From contig CM053332.1 of NCBI GenBank assembly GCA_028583605.1, forward strand, positions 18,269,555 through 18,333,554: 64,000 bases of DNA, given 5' to 3'. Position numbers and translations under genes: made by a program. Shown piece by piece: positions 43,459 to 56,400 of this stretch. Position 1 is the first letter of the stretch. Every line of letters starts with the position of its first letter. The DNA comes from Dastarcus helophoroides (taxonomy: Eukaryota; Arthropoda; Insecta; Coleoptera; Bothrideridae). Below the pieces are notes generated by a model, which did no database searches, was not told the DNA's origin, and was given only the letters and a program-made list of their open reading frames with translations.

Positions 43459-43470
43459 ATCGATATCATG

Positions 43471-44060
43471 GATAATTCTTACTGGTAGTTTCACGTAGCA
43501 ATTTATTTTAACGAGAAACGAGTTGTTAATTTTTTAAAAAGTAAAATAAAAAACAGAAACACAATGGGCAGTTTTCATCATACATTTGAATGACTCAATA
43601 TCTTCTGAAATAATTTTAGTGGCCTATGTAAATACGTAGGTAAGCTGATCTGGAAAGTTATGAAATTTCAATTTGTTTTTATTCCTCTCCCGAGAAAGTC
43701 AAGTTTAAAATTAGGGTTTTTGTGTTTGAGATTTATAATTTTAAATTTAAATTCGAAGGTTAAAAAAAATAACTAGTGCAAAAGGGAAAAATTCTGTGAT
43801 TTCTAAAAAAATGTTATAAACTTATATTTATTTTAAAATGTTGGATTTTGATTTTTGGATATTTTGAAAATTTCAACTTAACTCGGATTTGAAATTTAAA
43901 ATTACTCTTTTTTAATCGCAACATTTAACTTAAATTTTCGCGATTAAAGTCGAAATTAAAAAAAAAAACACTTTTAAAATTTGAATAATGAATTCGAGAA
44001 TTCTAATTCTAAATTCCAATTTTTGAGAAAAATATGGAAACTTTGAGCGTTTAATAAAGT
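43471..44060. other. AT-rich spacer
   Basis: No gene; low-complexity AT sequence that grades into the array inside the foldback element. Confidence 0.5.
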
Positions 44061-44064
44061 AATA

Positions 44065-46790
44065 TAGATTGGATCGTGTCAAAGAACTACTAAAAGTGTT
44101 CGACGTTTCGCCCACCATCGTAGGGGCTTCTTCAGGAACAAAAAAAAATGAAAAGGGGAATATGAGGGAATATGCAAAAAACGAAAGAATGAAAAGGCCA
44201 ATTTCAAAGTAAATTAATTGTCAAAAATATTCTTATAATTTCGAGTTTTAAAGTAAAAATTTTGAAATTTTTCAGTAAAAAGGGTCAATATTTCTAGAAG
44301 AGTCGCAAAATTTCGAAATTAAAATTAATCAAAATGTTAAAAAAAATTCATTAGCAAATTTACTGTTCTAATTACATTTTTTCTGGTAATTTTGAAGTTC
44401 CAGAGAAATTTCAAAAATCAAATATTCCAGCTTGAAGCCAATTTTTTGCGATTAAAATTCAAATTTTGGAAATTTGTTTCAAAACTATGCGCAATTTTAA
44501 AAATAGAAATTTTTGATATTAATTTTTTTTAATTCGAGTTTTATTTGGAAATTTACCTCAAAAAAATGTAAATCTAGAAAGAAAAACATTACCACTTTTA
44601 AAAATAAAGCTAGTTATCAGAAAAGTCGAATTAAAAAAGTCAAATCTTAAAGATTTTTGAAATTTTCATAGAAAGTCAAATTTTTTAAAGAAAATAGGGA
44701 TTTGGAAAAAAAAATTTAATTTATAAAATGGTCGACATTTTCAATAATTTTGGGAATGTGAATGAAAGACGAATTTTTGGAAAAATATCCACATTTAAAA
44801 TGAATTGCAGAGTTTTAAATTTAATTTCCAAAGAAGCTAAAATTTTTGAATATTGGAGAAAACTCAAAATTATCGAAAAATTCGTAATTATCAAAAAAGT
44901 TAAAATTTTGAAAAGGTAACATGTTGAAAAAAGTCAAAATTTTCAATAGTTCAAGCTTAAAATAATCTTTTCTTCTGAAGTCGAAGATTTAATTGGAAAT
45001 GTTTAAAAAATGTAAAAAATAAAATTTTAAAAAGAGTTCAAACTTTTCAAAAAAAAGTCAAGTTTTCAAAAAGAGTCGAAATTTTAAAAAAAAAAGGAAA
45101 GTTTTGAAATGGAATCGAAATTTTACGAAATATTAGTCGAAAATTTCAATAAAAGGTTTTAAGAAATGTCTGACTCACAACTTTCAAATAAAGGATCGAC
45201 AGTTTGCAAAAAATGTCAAAATTTTGAAAATAGTTTAAATTGAAAAAATAGTCAATATTTTTAAGTTTTCCTAAAATTTTAAATATTGGAAAATGAATAA
45301 AATTTTGAAAAATTCGAACATTAGAAAAATGCTGGAATTTTCAACTAAGTCGATGACTTTCATTGGAAATGTTTAAAAAATATATAAATAAAATTTTAAA
45401 AAAAGTTCGAATTTCTCAAAAAAAAGTCAAGTTTTCAAAGAGTCGAAATTTTGAAAAAAAAAGTCGAAGTTTTGAAATGGAATCGAAATTTTACGAAATA
45501 TTAGTCGAAAATTTCAATAAAAGGTTTGAGGAAATGTCTGACATCACAACCAATCACAATTTTCAAATAAAGGATCGACAGTTTGCAAAAAATGTCAAAA
45601 TTCTGAAAATAGTTGAAAATTGAAAAAATAGTCAACATTTTCAAGTTTTCCAAAAATTTTAAATCTTGGAAAATGAATAAAATTTTGAAAAATTCGAACA
45701 TTAGAAAAATGCTGGAATTTTCAACTAAGGTCGACGATTTCATTGGAAATGTTTAAAAAATATATAAATAAAATTTTTAAAAAAGTTCGAATTTCTCAAA
45801 AAAAAGTCAAGTTTTCAAAGAGATCGAAATTTTGAAAAAAAATAGTCGAAGTTTTGAAATGGAATCGAAATTTTACGAAATATTAGTCGAAAATTTCAAT
45901 AAAAGGTTTAAGGAAATGTCTGACATCACAACCAATCACAATTTTCAAATAAAGGATCGACAGTTTGCAAAAAATGTCAACATTTTGAAAATAGTTGAAA
46001 CTTGAAAAAATAGTCAAAATTTTTAACTTTCCAAAATATTTAAATATTGGAAAATGACCAAAAATAGTTGAAGTTGCGTGGATATTCCCCCACTCTAAAT
46101 TTCGAACAACGAATAGAACTTCCGAGTTTTAGCGCCACTTTTGAATAACTCACTCAAGTGCAACACTCAACATATATATTTTTCGACAATGGTAGGGGCA
46201 ACGGGGAAGTAGCAACTTTAACCGTCGATTCTAGTACGGTGAGCGCAACTTTAGGGGGAGTTTACGGTATTTAAAATTTTTATTTTTTTGAAAAATGGGA
46301 TTTTTTTCGGATTTTATTGATATTTCCCAACTTTTTTAGACTTTCATTTTTTTTTTAATTTCGGACTTTTTATCATCGAATTTCGACTTTTTCTGAAAGT
46401 TAGGACTTTTCAGAATTTAAAGTTTTTTCAAAGTTCCTACTGTTATTAAAATTTCAATTTTTTGCGAAAACTTCTATTTTCTTTCAAAATTATTTTAAAA
46501 CATGTTAATCTTTTCTCGTGACTTCGAATTTTTGTAACTTCATTTTTGAAAATTTCCCCTCTTCCTGAAATTTTGTTGTTTAAAGTATCTTTTCATTCTT
46601 TCATTTTTGCATATTCCCTCATATTCCTTTTTTCATTTATTTTTCTTTTCTTTGTTCCTGAAGAAGCCCCCTACGACGGTGGACGAAACGTCGAACACTT
46701 TTAGTAGTTCTTTGACACGGTCCAATCCTGAAAGAAGTATATCCTGTACTGACTCTGACCGTGGAAGCCTTCGTTATCTTAAAGGATCTG
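44065..46790. mobile_element. Foldback element (GATAACGAAGG family), expanded copy
   Basis: Left arm 44065-44205 (GATTGGATCGTGTCAAAGAA to GAAAAGGCCAATTTC) and right arm 46575-46790 are inverted copies, the right one complete to CCTTCGTTATC. The ~2.4 kb between them is degenerate AT array rich in GAAATTTTGAAAAAAGTCG, including a ~370-bp tandem unit (GGATCGACAGTTTGCAAA at about 45192, 45570 and 45954). That the two arms belong to one insertion is inferred from orientation; no TSD could be defined because the left outer end is missing. Confidence 0.6.
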
Positions 46791-46794
46791 AGTT

Positions 46795-48310
46795 TAAATC
46801 GCAACGTTTTAGAATATTAAGCTAATTGTCTAAAACGAATTCGAGACTTATCTAAATTTCTATCTCAAAGTTGGCATTTCAAAGTTAATATTTTCCCAAT
46901 TTAAGCTGGAAAGTTTTAAAAAAGTTCAAATTTAGAAGAATTTTCAGTTTAAAATCTAGATACGAATTTTGGAAAAAAAGAGCACAAAGTTTTCATTTAA
47001 AAACTTTAAATTTCTACAAATATATTTCTTTAAATTTTGAGTTCAAATGCATTTAAAAATGAGGTCGATATTTCTAGAAGAAACCTCAGAAAAAAATTTG
47101 GCAACATTTTAATTTTAACATCAGAAGTGCCAAATTAAAATCAAAATTTTGAGTTTAAAAATTAAATAGTGTGGAAGTTTATATTAAAAAAAAAGAACTC
47201 GTGCAAATACCTGCACACACACAAACACCTGCAAATATTTGCATAAATTCGTAGTGAAGACACACTTATCAACGACGTCACTTCTGAGGAAGCACAAGCA
47301 ACTTTAAATACACTCACTGTGTATCATTCATTGCATACATTTTAACTGATTTTTAATGCTCATTTTTACCATCTCAGAGGCTAAATTTTTTAAAATCCTT
47401 TCATAGGCTTGACACTTCCAGTTTTCTGAAAGTTATTGACCAAAGCTATTTGGACTTTTTACCAAAATAGTTTTAGTCAATAATGTTTTCGACTAAAGAA
47501 GCTTCATCTTGCACTTTTGGGTAAATTAAATGGACTGACCTACAGTGATTAGTAGCATGTCTTAAAACACATTTAGGCTCATTTACTGGTTTAACGTTTT
47601 TGTCTGAAACAAAACGTTTTTGAGTAAAGCTGGTTTGCTCTTTCTGCGTGTGTTACGCCTCAATGTGCTTTTGCTTCTTACAGGAACATTTCTGGGAAAT
47701 TTAATGTTGCTAGACCCACGCGTTGTTTGTCAATCCGCCTTGGGAGTATTTTTTTTTCATATCTAATTTTGGTTTTCTATTTTTCATTTTTCCTATTCTA
47801 GTAAAATAAACTAACCCATTTTTTGTCAACTCTCATGAGGTGACATTTTCAATAAATTTAGATATCACGTAGTCATATTTCAAAAACTGTTAGAATATTG
47901 TCAATAAACAATAAAAATTTAAATATTTCCAAACTGGGTCGTAGAAATATTACATGAAATTAATAAACATTTGTAGTATTTATTAGAAATATTGATTTTA
48001 AAGAAATATGAAGAAACGTCTTAAACAAAATAAATTCGATAAAATATAAATAATTGAATATTACTATTACTAATACCTTAAAAGCAAATTAATAACCCAA
48101 CGAATATGATTTTCTTATGGAAACTGAAAAACGTGTTTCAGATTTTTTCAACGCTTTTGAAAAATCTTAAATACTTCATTATATGCTTTGAAAATATATT
48201 TTTGTACCATTATTTAAATAATTCAATCTAGGAAATGGATTTCCTTGGTAGATGCTGCAGTCTTCATAGAATTAATATTCCTAAAAACTTTATTTTATTT
48301 AGTAGTAGAG
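46795..48310. other. AT-rich, no gene recognised
   Basis: Degenerate AT array to about 47200, then a short CAAATACCTGCACACAC repeat near 47200-47240, then unremarkable DNA. Confidence 0.5.
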
Positions 48311-48314
48311 TTCA

Positions 48315-48398
48315 AAATGTGTGATCGGCGACCTGGGTTCGAACCCCGAACCTTCATGTCAGTGGCAGACTCCTTAACCACAGCGCCACCGCTAGCTA
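48315..48398 (-). repeat. tRNA-derived SINE or tRNA pseudogene
   Basis: On the minus strand, TGGCGCTGTGGTTAAGG resembles an RNA polymerase III A box and GGTTCGAACCC is a perfect B box about 30 bases further on. The acceptor and T stems do not pair well, so this is not a functional tRNA. A tRNA-derived SINE head is the likeliest reading. Confidence 0.6.
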
Positions 48399-48399
48399 C

Positions 48400-50283
48400 T
48401 ACTTTCAGTTCTACTTATTCATTTCACTTACCCTACTCTCGTTACCTCCTTCAACACAGAGGTGTACATAGGACTTTTCTAACTGTTACTTTTTTTAGTT
48501 CTGTTTATCTGTTCATACATATTATTTGTTACAAACATACCGATAATAAGTTCTACGAATAAATAAAAAACAAAATTTAGTGCTTCCAATCTTTTCAATC
48601 TTGCTTCTTAATTTTCGAATTGTGGAGAATTAAAACAAATTTTCGAATTAGTAGAGAATTAAAACAGCCTTAAAAAATCAGTACCCCTTTCAAAATATAT
48701 AAAACATGTTGCAGTTACATACCGCTTTATCAAGACTCTTGTTTTGATGCACTTTGCACGATATCCTTGTTCTACGTGCATTTTACATTTTTTTTTATCA
48801 AGACGCATATTTTGTTGCACTTTACATGTAGTTGTTCGATTTGAGTTAGGTGAGTTAGCGTTAGTATTAGCTCATGGGATAGGAATTCATTTCATTCTCA
48901 TTTATTTGGATTTATTCGCATGATTGAATTCGTTGCACAAAATCTCCGAATCGAAGCCGATGCCATGGTAGGTATTTATTTTTTACTTTGGTATACAGTG
49001 AGCTGCATAAATTACCTTCGATATTTAGTAGGGATAATTAAATAACGATTCGGAGCATTAGGTTTCATTAGAAGTTTTTTTTATTGAATACGATAAGGGT
49101 CTTATTAGCATGCAATAATATCGTTAACGCTGCAATTATATTAAGCGTAATATTTTGCATAGTGCATGAAAAAACAATGTTAAATAAGTCTTCTGAGAGC
49201 ATTGTATAAAATCCATGCAAACGTTTATTTAATGTAATTATTATTTTTCCGAACTTCTGGTCCACATGCAAACTCGCCCTTTTCTAAAGTTAATTTTACC
49301 TAGAATTGTTTTCAACATTAAAATTGATTAACAATTGATTATTTACAAATTTTTATTTTAAATAAAAAAATTTAAACCTAAGATATCGACTCTAACTAGA
49401 AATTTGGATCCTTTTGTTAAAATTTAGAAATTGGGAGATATAATTGGATTTCTTTCTAGAATTTTTTACCATTTCTTTTAAAATTACCATTTTAAATAAA
49501 AAACAATATCCAATTATTAAAAATTTTAATAAATTATTTTATAAGTTTCAAATTTTTTCTACAAATTTTTAGTTTAAACATTTTTTCTTGAAATGTTGAA
49601 ATGAAACTCGAAATTTCGACTCTTTCTCGATATTTAGAAGATTTCATTCAAATTATTTTTGTATGCGGATTTTTAGAGCCAAAAATAGTTTAATGTTCAT
49701 TAAATATAATCTCTTTTAAGTTTGAATGGTAGTTTTATCTGATAAAATTTGTGGATTTTATAATAGGATGAAACTGACTTCAGATTAAAATCATTGTTTT
49801 GCTGAACTCTTTTTCTGATAGTGGGAGATTTAACTTCTCCAAACAACCTTATTCCATTTAGGACTTTTAAAACGTCTTCGCTACAAAAGAACAAAAGTTC
49901 ATTCATAATCCGAGTCTAAAGGGCAAAACGCTTTGTGGCTCAACTTATTTATATCGAATGTGTTGATACTCTTAGTGACATCTACCGGTCGCTGACATTA
50001 GTAGTCAGCATCTACATGTGGTCCCAACAGAAAACATTCTTGCGCATTCACCAAATTGAAAATCGAGTATTTTGTGAGAATCCTTGGCTGCGAATTTTAA
50101 AACAAGAAACCGGAATATCATTTAAGACAAAGTCAAAATTATCACCCCTTAACTTCCATCTAACTAATGCAAGATGCGATCGAATCTGGCTTTTCAGAGA
50201 ATTTGCCAGCTCATGTATGTGCCCTGCGCATCCACCAATTCTTTGGTAAACGAATTTTAATTTAAGATCCTTATGAATTATTT
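48400..50283. other. No gene recognised
   Basis: Mostly unique-looking AT-rich DNA with short frames only. A GACATCTACCGG segment near 49978 and the TGCGCATCCACCAATTCTTTG piece near 50225 are the leading part of the 463-bp tandem repeat that follows. Confidence 0.5.
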
Positions 50284-52360
50284 CAGGAGCTTAAATTTTC
50301 AAACCTAACTCTGATTTCGAACACTTTATTGTTTAAATACAGACGCCTGGAATTGTATACAGAAGTGTCAACTTCTAATTCATAGATGTCGCACTTATAT
50401 ATCCAGCTCCAAAATAAAGTAGGTAGTTTACACTAAATTCCTTTCCAAACTTTTAAAGGTAAAGCAACCGAATAAGAAACCATTTTCTAATGTGAAACAC
50501 CCTTATACTGATAACGTACTTAGAAAGTTAAGCTCAAGAGAAAATTTTTTATACAAAGTCTGAATTTCTAAGAAGGAACTACCAAAAAACTAAGCTTATT
50601 CAAAACTCAACGAAATCCCCACTTTCATCGGCCAATTTTGACTTTTCTAGAAATTTTTCGCCAACCCCAACAAATATATGACTCTTGCGCATCCGCCAAT
50701 TCTTTGTAAAACAAATTTTGATTTAAGATCCTTATAAATTGTTTCAGGAGCTTAAATTTTCAAACTTAACTCTGATTTCGAAAACACGTTATTGTTTAAA
50801 TACAGACGCCTGGAATTGTAGACAGAAGTGTCAAGTTCTGATTCATAGATGTCGCACTTATGTATTCCAGCCCCAAAATAAAGTTCCTAGTTTACACGAA
50901 ATTCCTTTCTAAACTTTTAAAGGTAAAGCAACCGAATAAGAAACCATTTTCTAATGTGAAACACCCTTATACTGATAACGTACTTAGAAAGTTAAGCTCA
51001 AGAGAAAAATTTTTATAAAAAGTCTGAATTTCTAAGAAGGAATTACCAAAAAACTAAGCTTATTCAAAACTCAACGAAATCCCCACTTTCATCGGCCAAT
51101 TTTGACTTTTCTAGAAATTTTTCGCCAACCCCAACAAATATATGACTCTTGCGCATCCGCCAATTCTTTGCAAAACGAATTTTAATTTAAGATCCTTATG
51201 AATTGTTTCAGGAGCTTAAATTTTCAAACTTAACTCTGATTTCGAAAACACATTATTGTTTAAATACAGACGCCTGCAATTGTAGACAGAAGTGTCAAGT
51301 TCTGATTCATAGATGTCGCACTTATGTATTCAGCCCCAAAATAAAGTTCCTAGTTTTCACGAAATTCCTTTCTAAACTTTTAAAGGTAAAGCAACCGAAT
51401 AAGAAACCATTTTCTAATGTGAAACACCCTTATACTGATAACGTACTTAGAAAGTTAAGCTCAAGAGAAAATTTTTTATAAAAAGTCTGAATTTCTAAGA
51501 AGGAACTACCAAAAAACTAAGCTTATTCAAAAGTCAACGAAATCTCCACTTTCATCGGCCAATTTTGACTTTTCTAGAAATTTTTCGCCAACCCCAACAA
51601 ATATATGACTCTTGCGCATCCGCCAATTCTTTGCAAAACGAATTTTAATTTAAGATCCTTATGAATTGTTTCAGAAGCTTAAATTTTCAAACTTAACTCT
51701 GATTTCGAAAACACGTTATTGTTTTAATACAGACGCCTGGAATTGTAGACACAAGTGTCAAGTTCTGATTCATAGATGTCGCACTTATATATTCAGCCCC
51801 AAAATAAAGTTCCTAGTTTTCACGAAATTCCTTTCTAAACTTTTAAAGGTAAAGCAACCGAATAAGAAATCGTTTTCTAATATCGAACACCCTTATTCCG
51901 ATAAGGTATTGTTACGGGCTTATCGGTTCGAATTGATTCACACGTGAATTGAAAATAATACCCACTTTATTACTAAACTAAACTTGGATCACTACAATTA
52001 ACTCACTTATTATTGACTTCTACTAACTCACTAATTACACTCATTCTAACTGATTAGAGAGAAAACTGACCGCCTTATATAATTTTGGCATCCAGGTTCT
52101 AGAACAATCCGGCAGATAAGGCTTATCGTTTGCCGACGTTTCGGGAACGCTTATCTGCCGTTTGCTTCGTTATCGTGGTCGCTTTCCCCTTATCAGATCA
52201 TTCTAGAAACTTTTCTTATGTACTAAACTCTACAATTCTATTCTTAATTCTATTCTTAATTCTATTCCATCTATTTACATTGAGTTACAGTACTTAGAAA
52301 TTTCACCTCAAGAGAAAAATTGTCGATAAAGTTTGAATTTCGAAGAAGAAAATATCTAAA
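50284..52360 (+). repeat. 463-bp tandem repeat, four units
   Basis: Units start at CAGGAGC or CAGAAGC near 50284, 50745, 51209 and 51672, with periods of 461-464 bp and high similarity. Each contains GACGCCTGGAATTGTA, TAAAGCAACCGAATAAG and TTTCATCGGCCAATTTTG. The fourth is split by a solo LTR at 51910-52289 and resumes at GTACTTAGAAA. Units 3 and 4 hold open frames of 92-93 codons, but units 1 and 2 are frameshifted, so coding is doubtful. Each unit is preceded by a TTGTTTCAG tract that resembles a splice acceptor. Confidence 0.88.
51910..52289 (-). mobile_element. Solo LTR, copy 5
   Basis: Begins TGTTACGGGCTTATCGG, ends GAGTTACA. Flanks GTAT (51906-51909) and GTAC (52290-52293) are a 4-bp duplication with one mismatch. 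Undisturbed tandem units read GATAACGTACTTAGAAA at the same point, giving an empty-site comparison. Internal features match the other LTR copies in reverse. Confidence 0.9.
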
Positions 52361-52386
52361 AAATTAAGTTTATTCAAAATGTAAGC

Positions 52387-52557
52387 GAAATCCCCATTTT
52401 CATCGGCAAATTTTGACTATTCTAGATATTTTTCAGTTTTGGGTCGAATATTCAAGATGATACGGTGAGAAGCCGCCTTCGTATCATCTTGAATATTCGA
52501 TCCAAAACTGAAACATTTTTAGAAAAGTCAAAATTTGCCAATGAAAGTGGGGATTTC
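52387..52557. repeat. Long hairpin at the end of the 463-bp array
   Basis: Left arm 52387-52464 and right arm 52480-52557 pair over about 78 bp with few mismatches: TCGAATATTCAAGATGATACG against CGTATCATCTTGAATATTCG at the tip, and AATCCCCATTTTCATCGG against the inverse at the base. Loop of about 15 bases (GTGAGAAGCCGCCTT). The basal half is the 463-bp repeat sequence itself, so an inverted piece of that repeat lies on the right. Confidence 0.88.
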
Positions 52558-53134
52558 ATTAAATTTACAGGCTGTTTTTGAATAAGATGCTAATCATTGG
52601 GTTATAACTGGAGCCTAATCATTGGGACATTTCAAAAGAAAAAAATCGTATCAACATGGGTCTGGAAGCTGCTTTATTTTTAAGATACAGGGTCTTGAGA
52701 ACTAGAAAAAAAAATCGTTTTTCTTTAAATACTTTGAAACTTTATGAAATATTTTTTTTTAATTTTGGTAGATACTATCTAGGCATAGGAACGCATTTTT
52801 TGCGAAAAAAATATTTGTTCTACTTCTACCAGTGGCGTCTGCGCTAACGTGCCTTTTATTTTTCAAAATATTTACTCTTTCGAAAATTCCAAATGTTTTG
52901 AATGTTTGATATTTTAGAAAATTATGATTTTTTAAATTATGTATTTTTTAAATTTATAAATATTTTAAAAATAATGATTTTTTTTTAAATTTCACCATTT
53001 TGTTTATAATTTCACCATTCTCTCAAAATTTCGTTCTTTTTGAAATTCTTTCTCTTTGTCAATATTTCGATTTGTTCAAAAATTATGCATTGGATATTGA
53101 CTTTTTTGGGAAATCTTATTAATTTTTTAATTAT
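52558..53134. other. AT-rich spacer
   Basis: Degenerate AT-rich sequence from about 52860 to 53130; no gene. Confidence 0.5.
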
Positions 53135-53394
53135 TGTTTTAGTTTTAAATAAAGCTCTTGGTTAGTGTCTAGTGATTCTAGCAAAATCATTTGATAAGGC
53201 GCAGCTTCTAAGAATATCCCATATTAAGACAATATTATAGTAGAAAAAGAAAATAATACCGATGAACTTTTGTTTCTCATTAAAATTTTTACCACCAAAC
53301 TATTTTATATTCATTTGGTGGTCAAAATTCTATCTTGGATGGATTGATTTTGTTTCAATACATAAGATGATGACGGCTACATGCTGTATCCTGT

Positions 53395-53440
53395 ATCAAC
53401 TCTGACCGTGGAAGTCTTCGTTATCATATTTGTTATCACA
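53395..53440 (+). repeat. Foldback end fragment in the satellite
   Basis: TCAACTCTGACCGTGGAAG followed by TCTTCGTTATCATA is the outer end of the GATAACGAAGG family. It lengthens its satellite unit to about 306 bp. Confidence 0.7.
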
Positions 53441-56400
53441 TGCTGTTTGTTTTATATAAAGCTTCTGACTAGTTTCTAGTGTCTCTAGCGTAACTCATCG
53501 ATATGGTACAGCTTGGAAAAATGCATCACATGAGGACAATATTATAGGAGAAAGAAAAAATATAACTGATGAATTTTCCTTTTTTATTAAAATTTTTACC
53601 ACCAAACGATTTAATACCCATTTGGTGGTCAAAAACCGATCTTGGATGGATCGACTTTATCCAAATACATAAGATGGTGACGACCATATGCTGTTTAGTT
53701 ATGGATGATGCTTTTAATTAGTTTCTAGTGTTTCTAGTAGAAACCATTGATAAGACACAGCTTAGAAAAATGTACCATATGAAGACAATATCATATCGGA
53801 AAAAGAAAATATTACTGATGAACTTTCATGTTTCATTTACATTTTTACCACAAAACGATTTATTAACCTTGGGGGTTAATAAGATTATGGTTATTTGGTT
53901 TCAGATGAAGCTTCCGACTAGTTTCTAGGGTCTCTAATATAACCCATCGATATGATGTTACTTAGAAAAATTTACCATTTGAAGATAATATTATAGCGAA
54001 AAAAGAAAATATTTCTGATGAACTTTTATTTTTCATTTAAATTTTTACCACCAAACGATTTTTAAACCTTGGGAGTTAAAAACCCATTTTGGAGGGATTG
54101 GTTTGATACGAATACATAAAATTATGACAAAAATATTTCGCTTAGTTTTCGATAAAGCTTCTGACCAGTTTTTATGGTCTCTACAATAACCCATCGATAT
54201 GGTACAGCTTGGAAAAATGTTCCATATGAAGACAATAATATAGTGGAAAAAGAAAAACTTACTGATTAACTTTCGTTTTTCATTAAAGTTTTTACCACCA
54301 AATGGCTTAATAATCATTTGGTAGTCAAAATTCCATCCTGAATGGATCGATTTTTGTTCAAACCGATGAGATAATGTTCGGCAACATGCTCTTTAGTTTC
54401 AGGTAAAGGTTTTGGTTAATTTTTATTGATTTTAGCAGAATCTTTTGATAAGGTGCAACTTGGTAAAATATACCATATGAAAACAATATTATAATAGAAA
54501 GAGAAAATAATACTGATAAAATTTCGTTTTTTATTGAAATTTTTACCACCAATATTTTATAATTATTTGGTGGTGAAAATTCCATCTTGGATGGATTGAT
54601 TTCATCTGAATACATAATATGATGATGGCGACATGTTATTTAGTTTTAGATAAAGCTTCTGGTTAGTTTCTAGTGGTTCTGGCAGAATCTTTTGGTAAGG
54701 TGCAGCTTGTGAAATTATACCATATGAAGACAATATTATAGACAAGAAAGGAAATAATAATGATGAACTTTTGTTTTTCATTGAAATCTTTACCACCAAA
54801 CTATTTTATAATCATTTGGTGGTCAAATTCTACCTTGGATGGATTGATTTTGTTCCAGTACATAAGATGATAATGTCTACATGCTGTTTGGTTTCATATA
54901 AAGCTTCTAGTTTTTAATGTCTCTAGCATAACTCATCGATATGGTACAGCTTGGAAAAATGCATCACATGAAGACAATATTATAGGAGAAAGGGAAAGTA
55001 TTACTGATGAATTTTTCTTTTTTATTAAAATTTTGCAACCAAAACGATTTAATAACCATTTGGTGGATCAAAAACCCATCTTGGATGGATCGATTTTATT
55101 TGAAAACAAGAGATGGTGACGGCCATATGCTCTTTAGTTTTGGATAAACTTTCTAATTAGTTTCTAGTGTTTCCAGCAGAACCCATCGATAAGATACAAC
55201 TTAGGAAAATGTACCATATGAAGACAATATTGTAGTGAAAAAAGAACATATTACTGATGAACTTTCGTTTTTTAATGAAGTTTTTACCCCCAAATGGCTT
55301 AATAATCATTTGGTGGTCAAAATTTTATCTTGAATGGATCGATTTTTACCCAAACAGATGAGATAATGATGGCAACATGATTTTAGTTTAAGATAAATCT
55401 TCTGGTTAGTTTCTAGTGATCTTAGCAGAATCTTTTGATAAGGTGCAGCTTGGGAAAATATACCACATGAATACAATATTATAGTAGATATAAAGAGAAA
55501 TACTGATGAACTTTTGTTTTTCATTGGCATTTTAACCACTGCACTATTTTATAATCATTTGTCGGTCAAAATTCAACCTTGGATAGATTGGTTTCATATG
55601 AATACATAGAAATATGACAGCAATATTCTATTTAATTTCTGAGAAAGCTTCTGACTAGTTTTTAGTGCCTTTAGCATAACTCATCGATATGGTATAGCTT
55701 AAAAAAATGTACCATATGAAGGCAATATTAAAGTTTTTGAATGGATCGATTTTTATCCAAACAGATGAGATAATGACGTCGACATGCTGTCTAGTTTTAG
55801 ATTAAGCTTTTGGTTAGTTTCTAGTGATTCAAGCGGAATCTGTTGATAATGTGTAGGTTGTGAAAACATACCATATGAAGACAATATTATAATAGAAAAA
55901 TAAAATAATACTGATGAACTTTCGTTTCTTGTTGAAATTTTTACCACCAAACTATTTTATAATCATTTGATGGTCAACGTTTCTAATGTCTCTATCATAA
56001 CTCATCGATATGATACAGCTTGGAAAAATGTACCACATTAAGACAATATTATAGTAAAAAGGATAAGTATTACTGATGAATTTTTCTTTTTCATTAAATT
56101 TTTTACAACGATTTAATAACCATTTGGTGGTCAAAAACCCATCTTGGATGGATCGATTTTATTCAAAAACATGAGATGATGACAGCCATATTCTGTTTAA
56201 TTTTGGATAAAGTTTTTAATTAGTTTCTACTGTTTCTGGCAGAACCCATCAATAAGGCACAGTTTAGGAAAATGTACCATATGAAGACAATATTACAGTT
56301 GAAAAAAACCACATTACTGATAAACATTAGTTGTTCATTAAAGTTTTTACCACCAAAGGGCTTAATATTCATTTGGTGGTCAAATTGCTTTTTGAATGGA

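Noticed and set aside
45363..45743. Lys/Phe-rich open frames in the AT array
   Set aside because: Composition simply mirrors the GAAATTTTGAAAAAAGTC repeat unit.
48318..48395. Functional tRNA gene
   Set aside because: Box motifs are present but acceptor and T stems do not pair.
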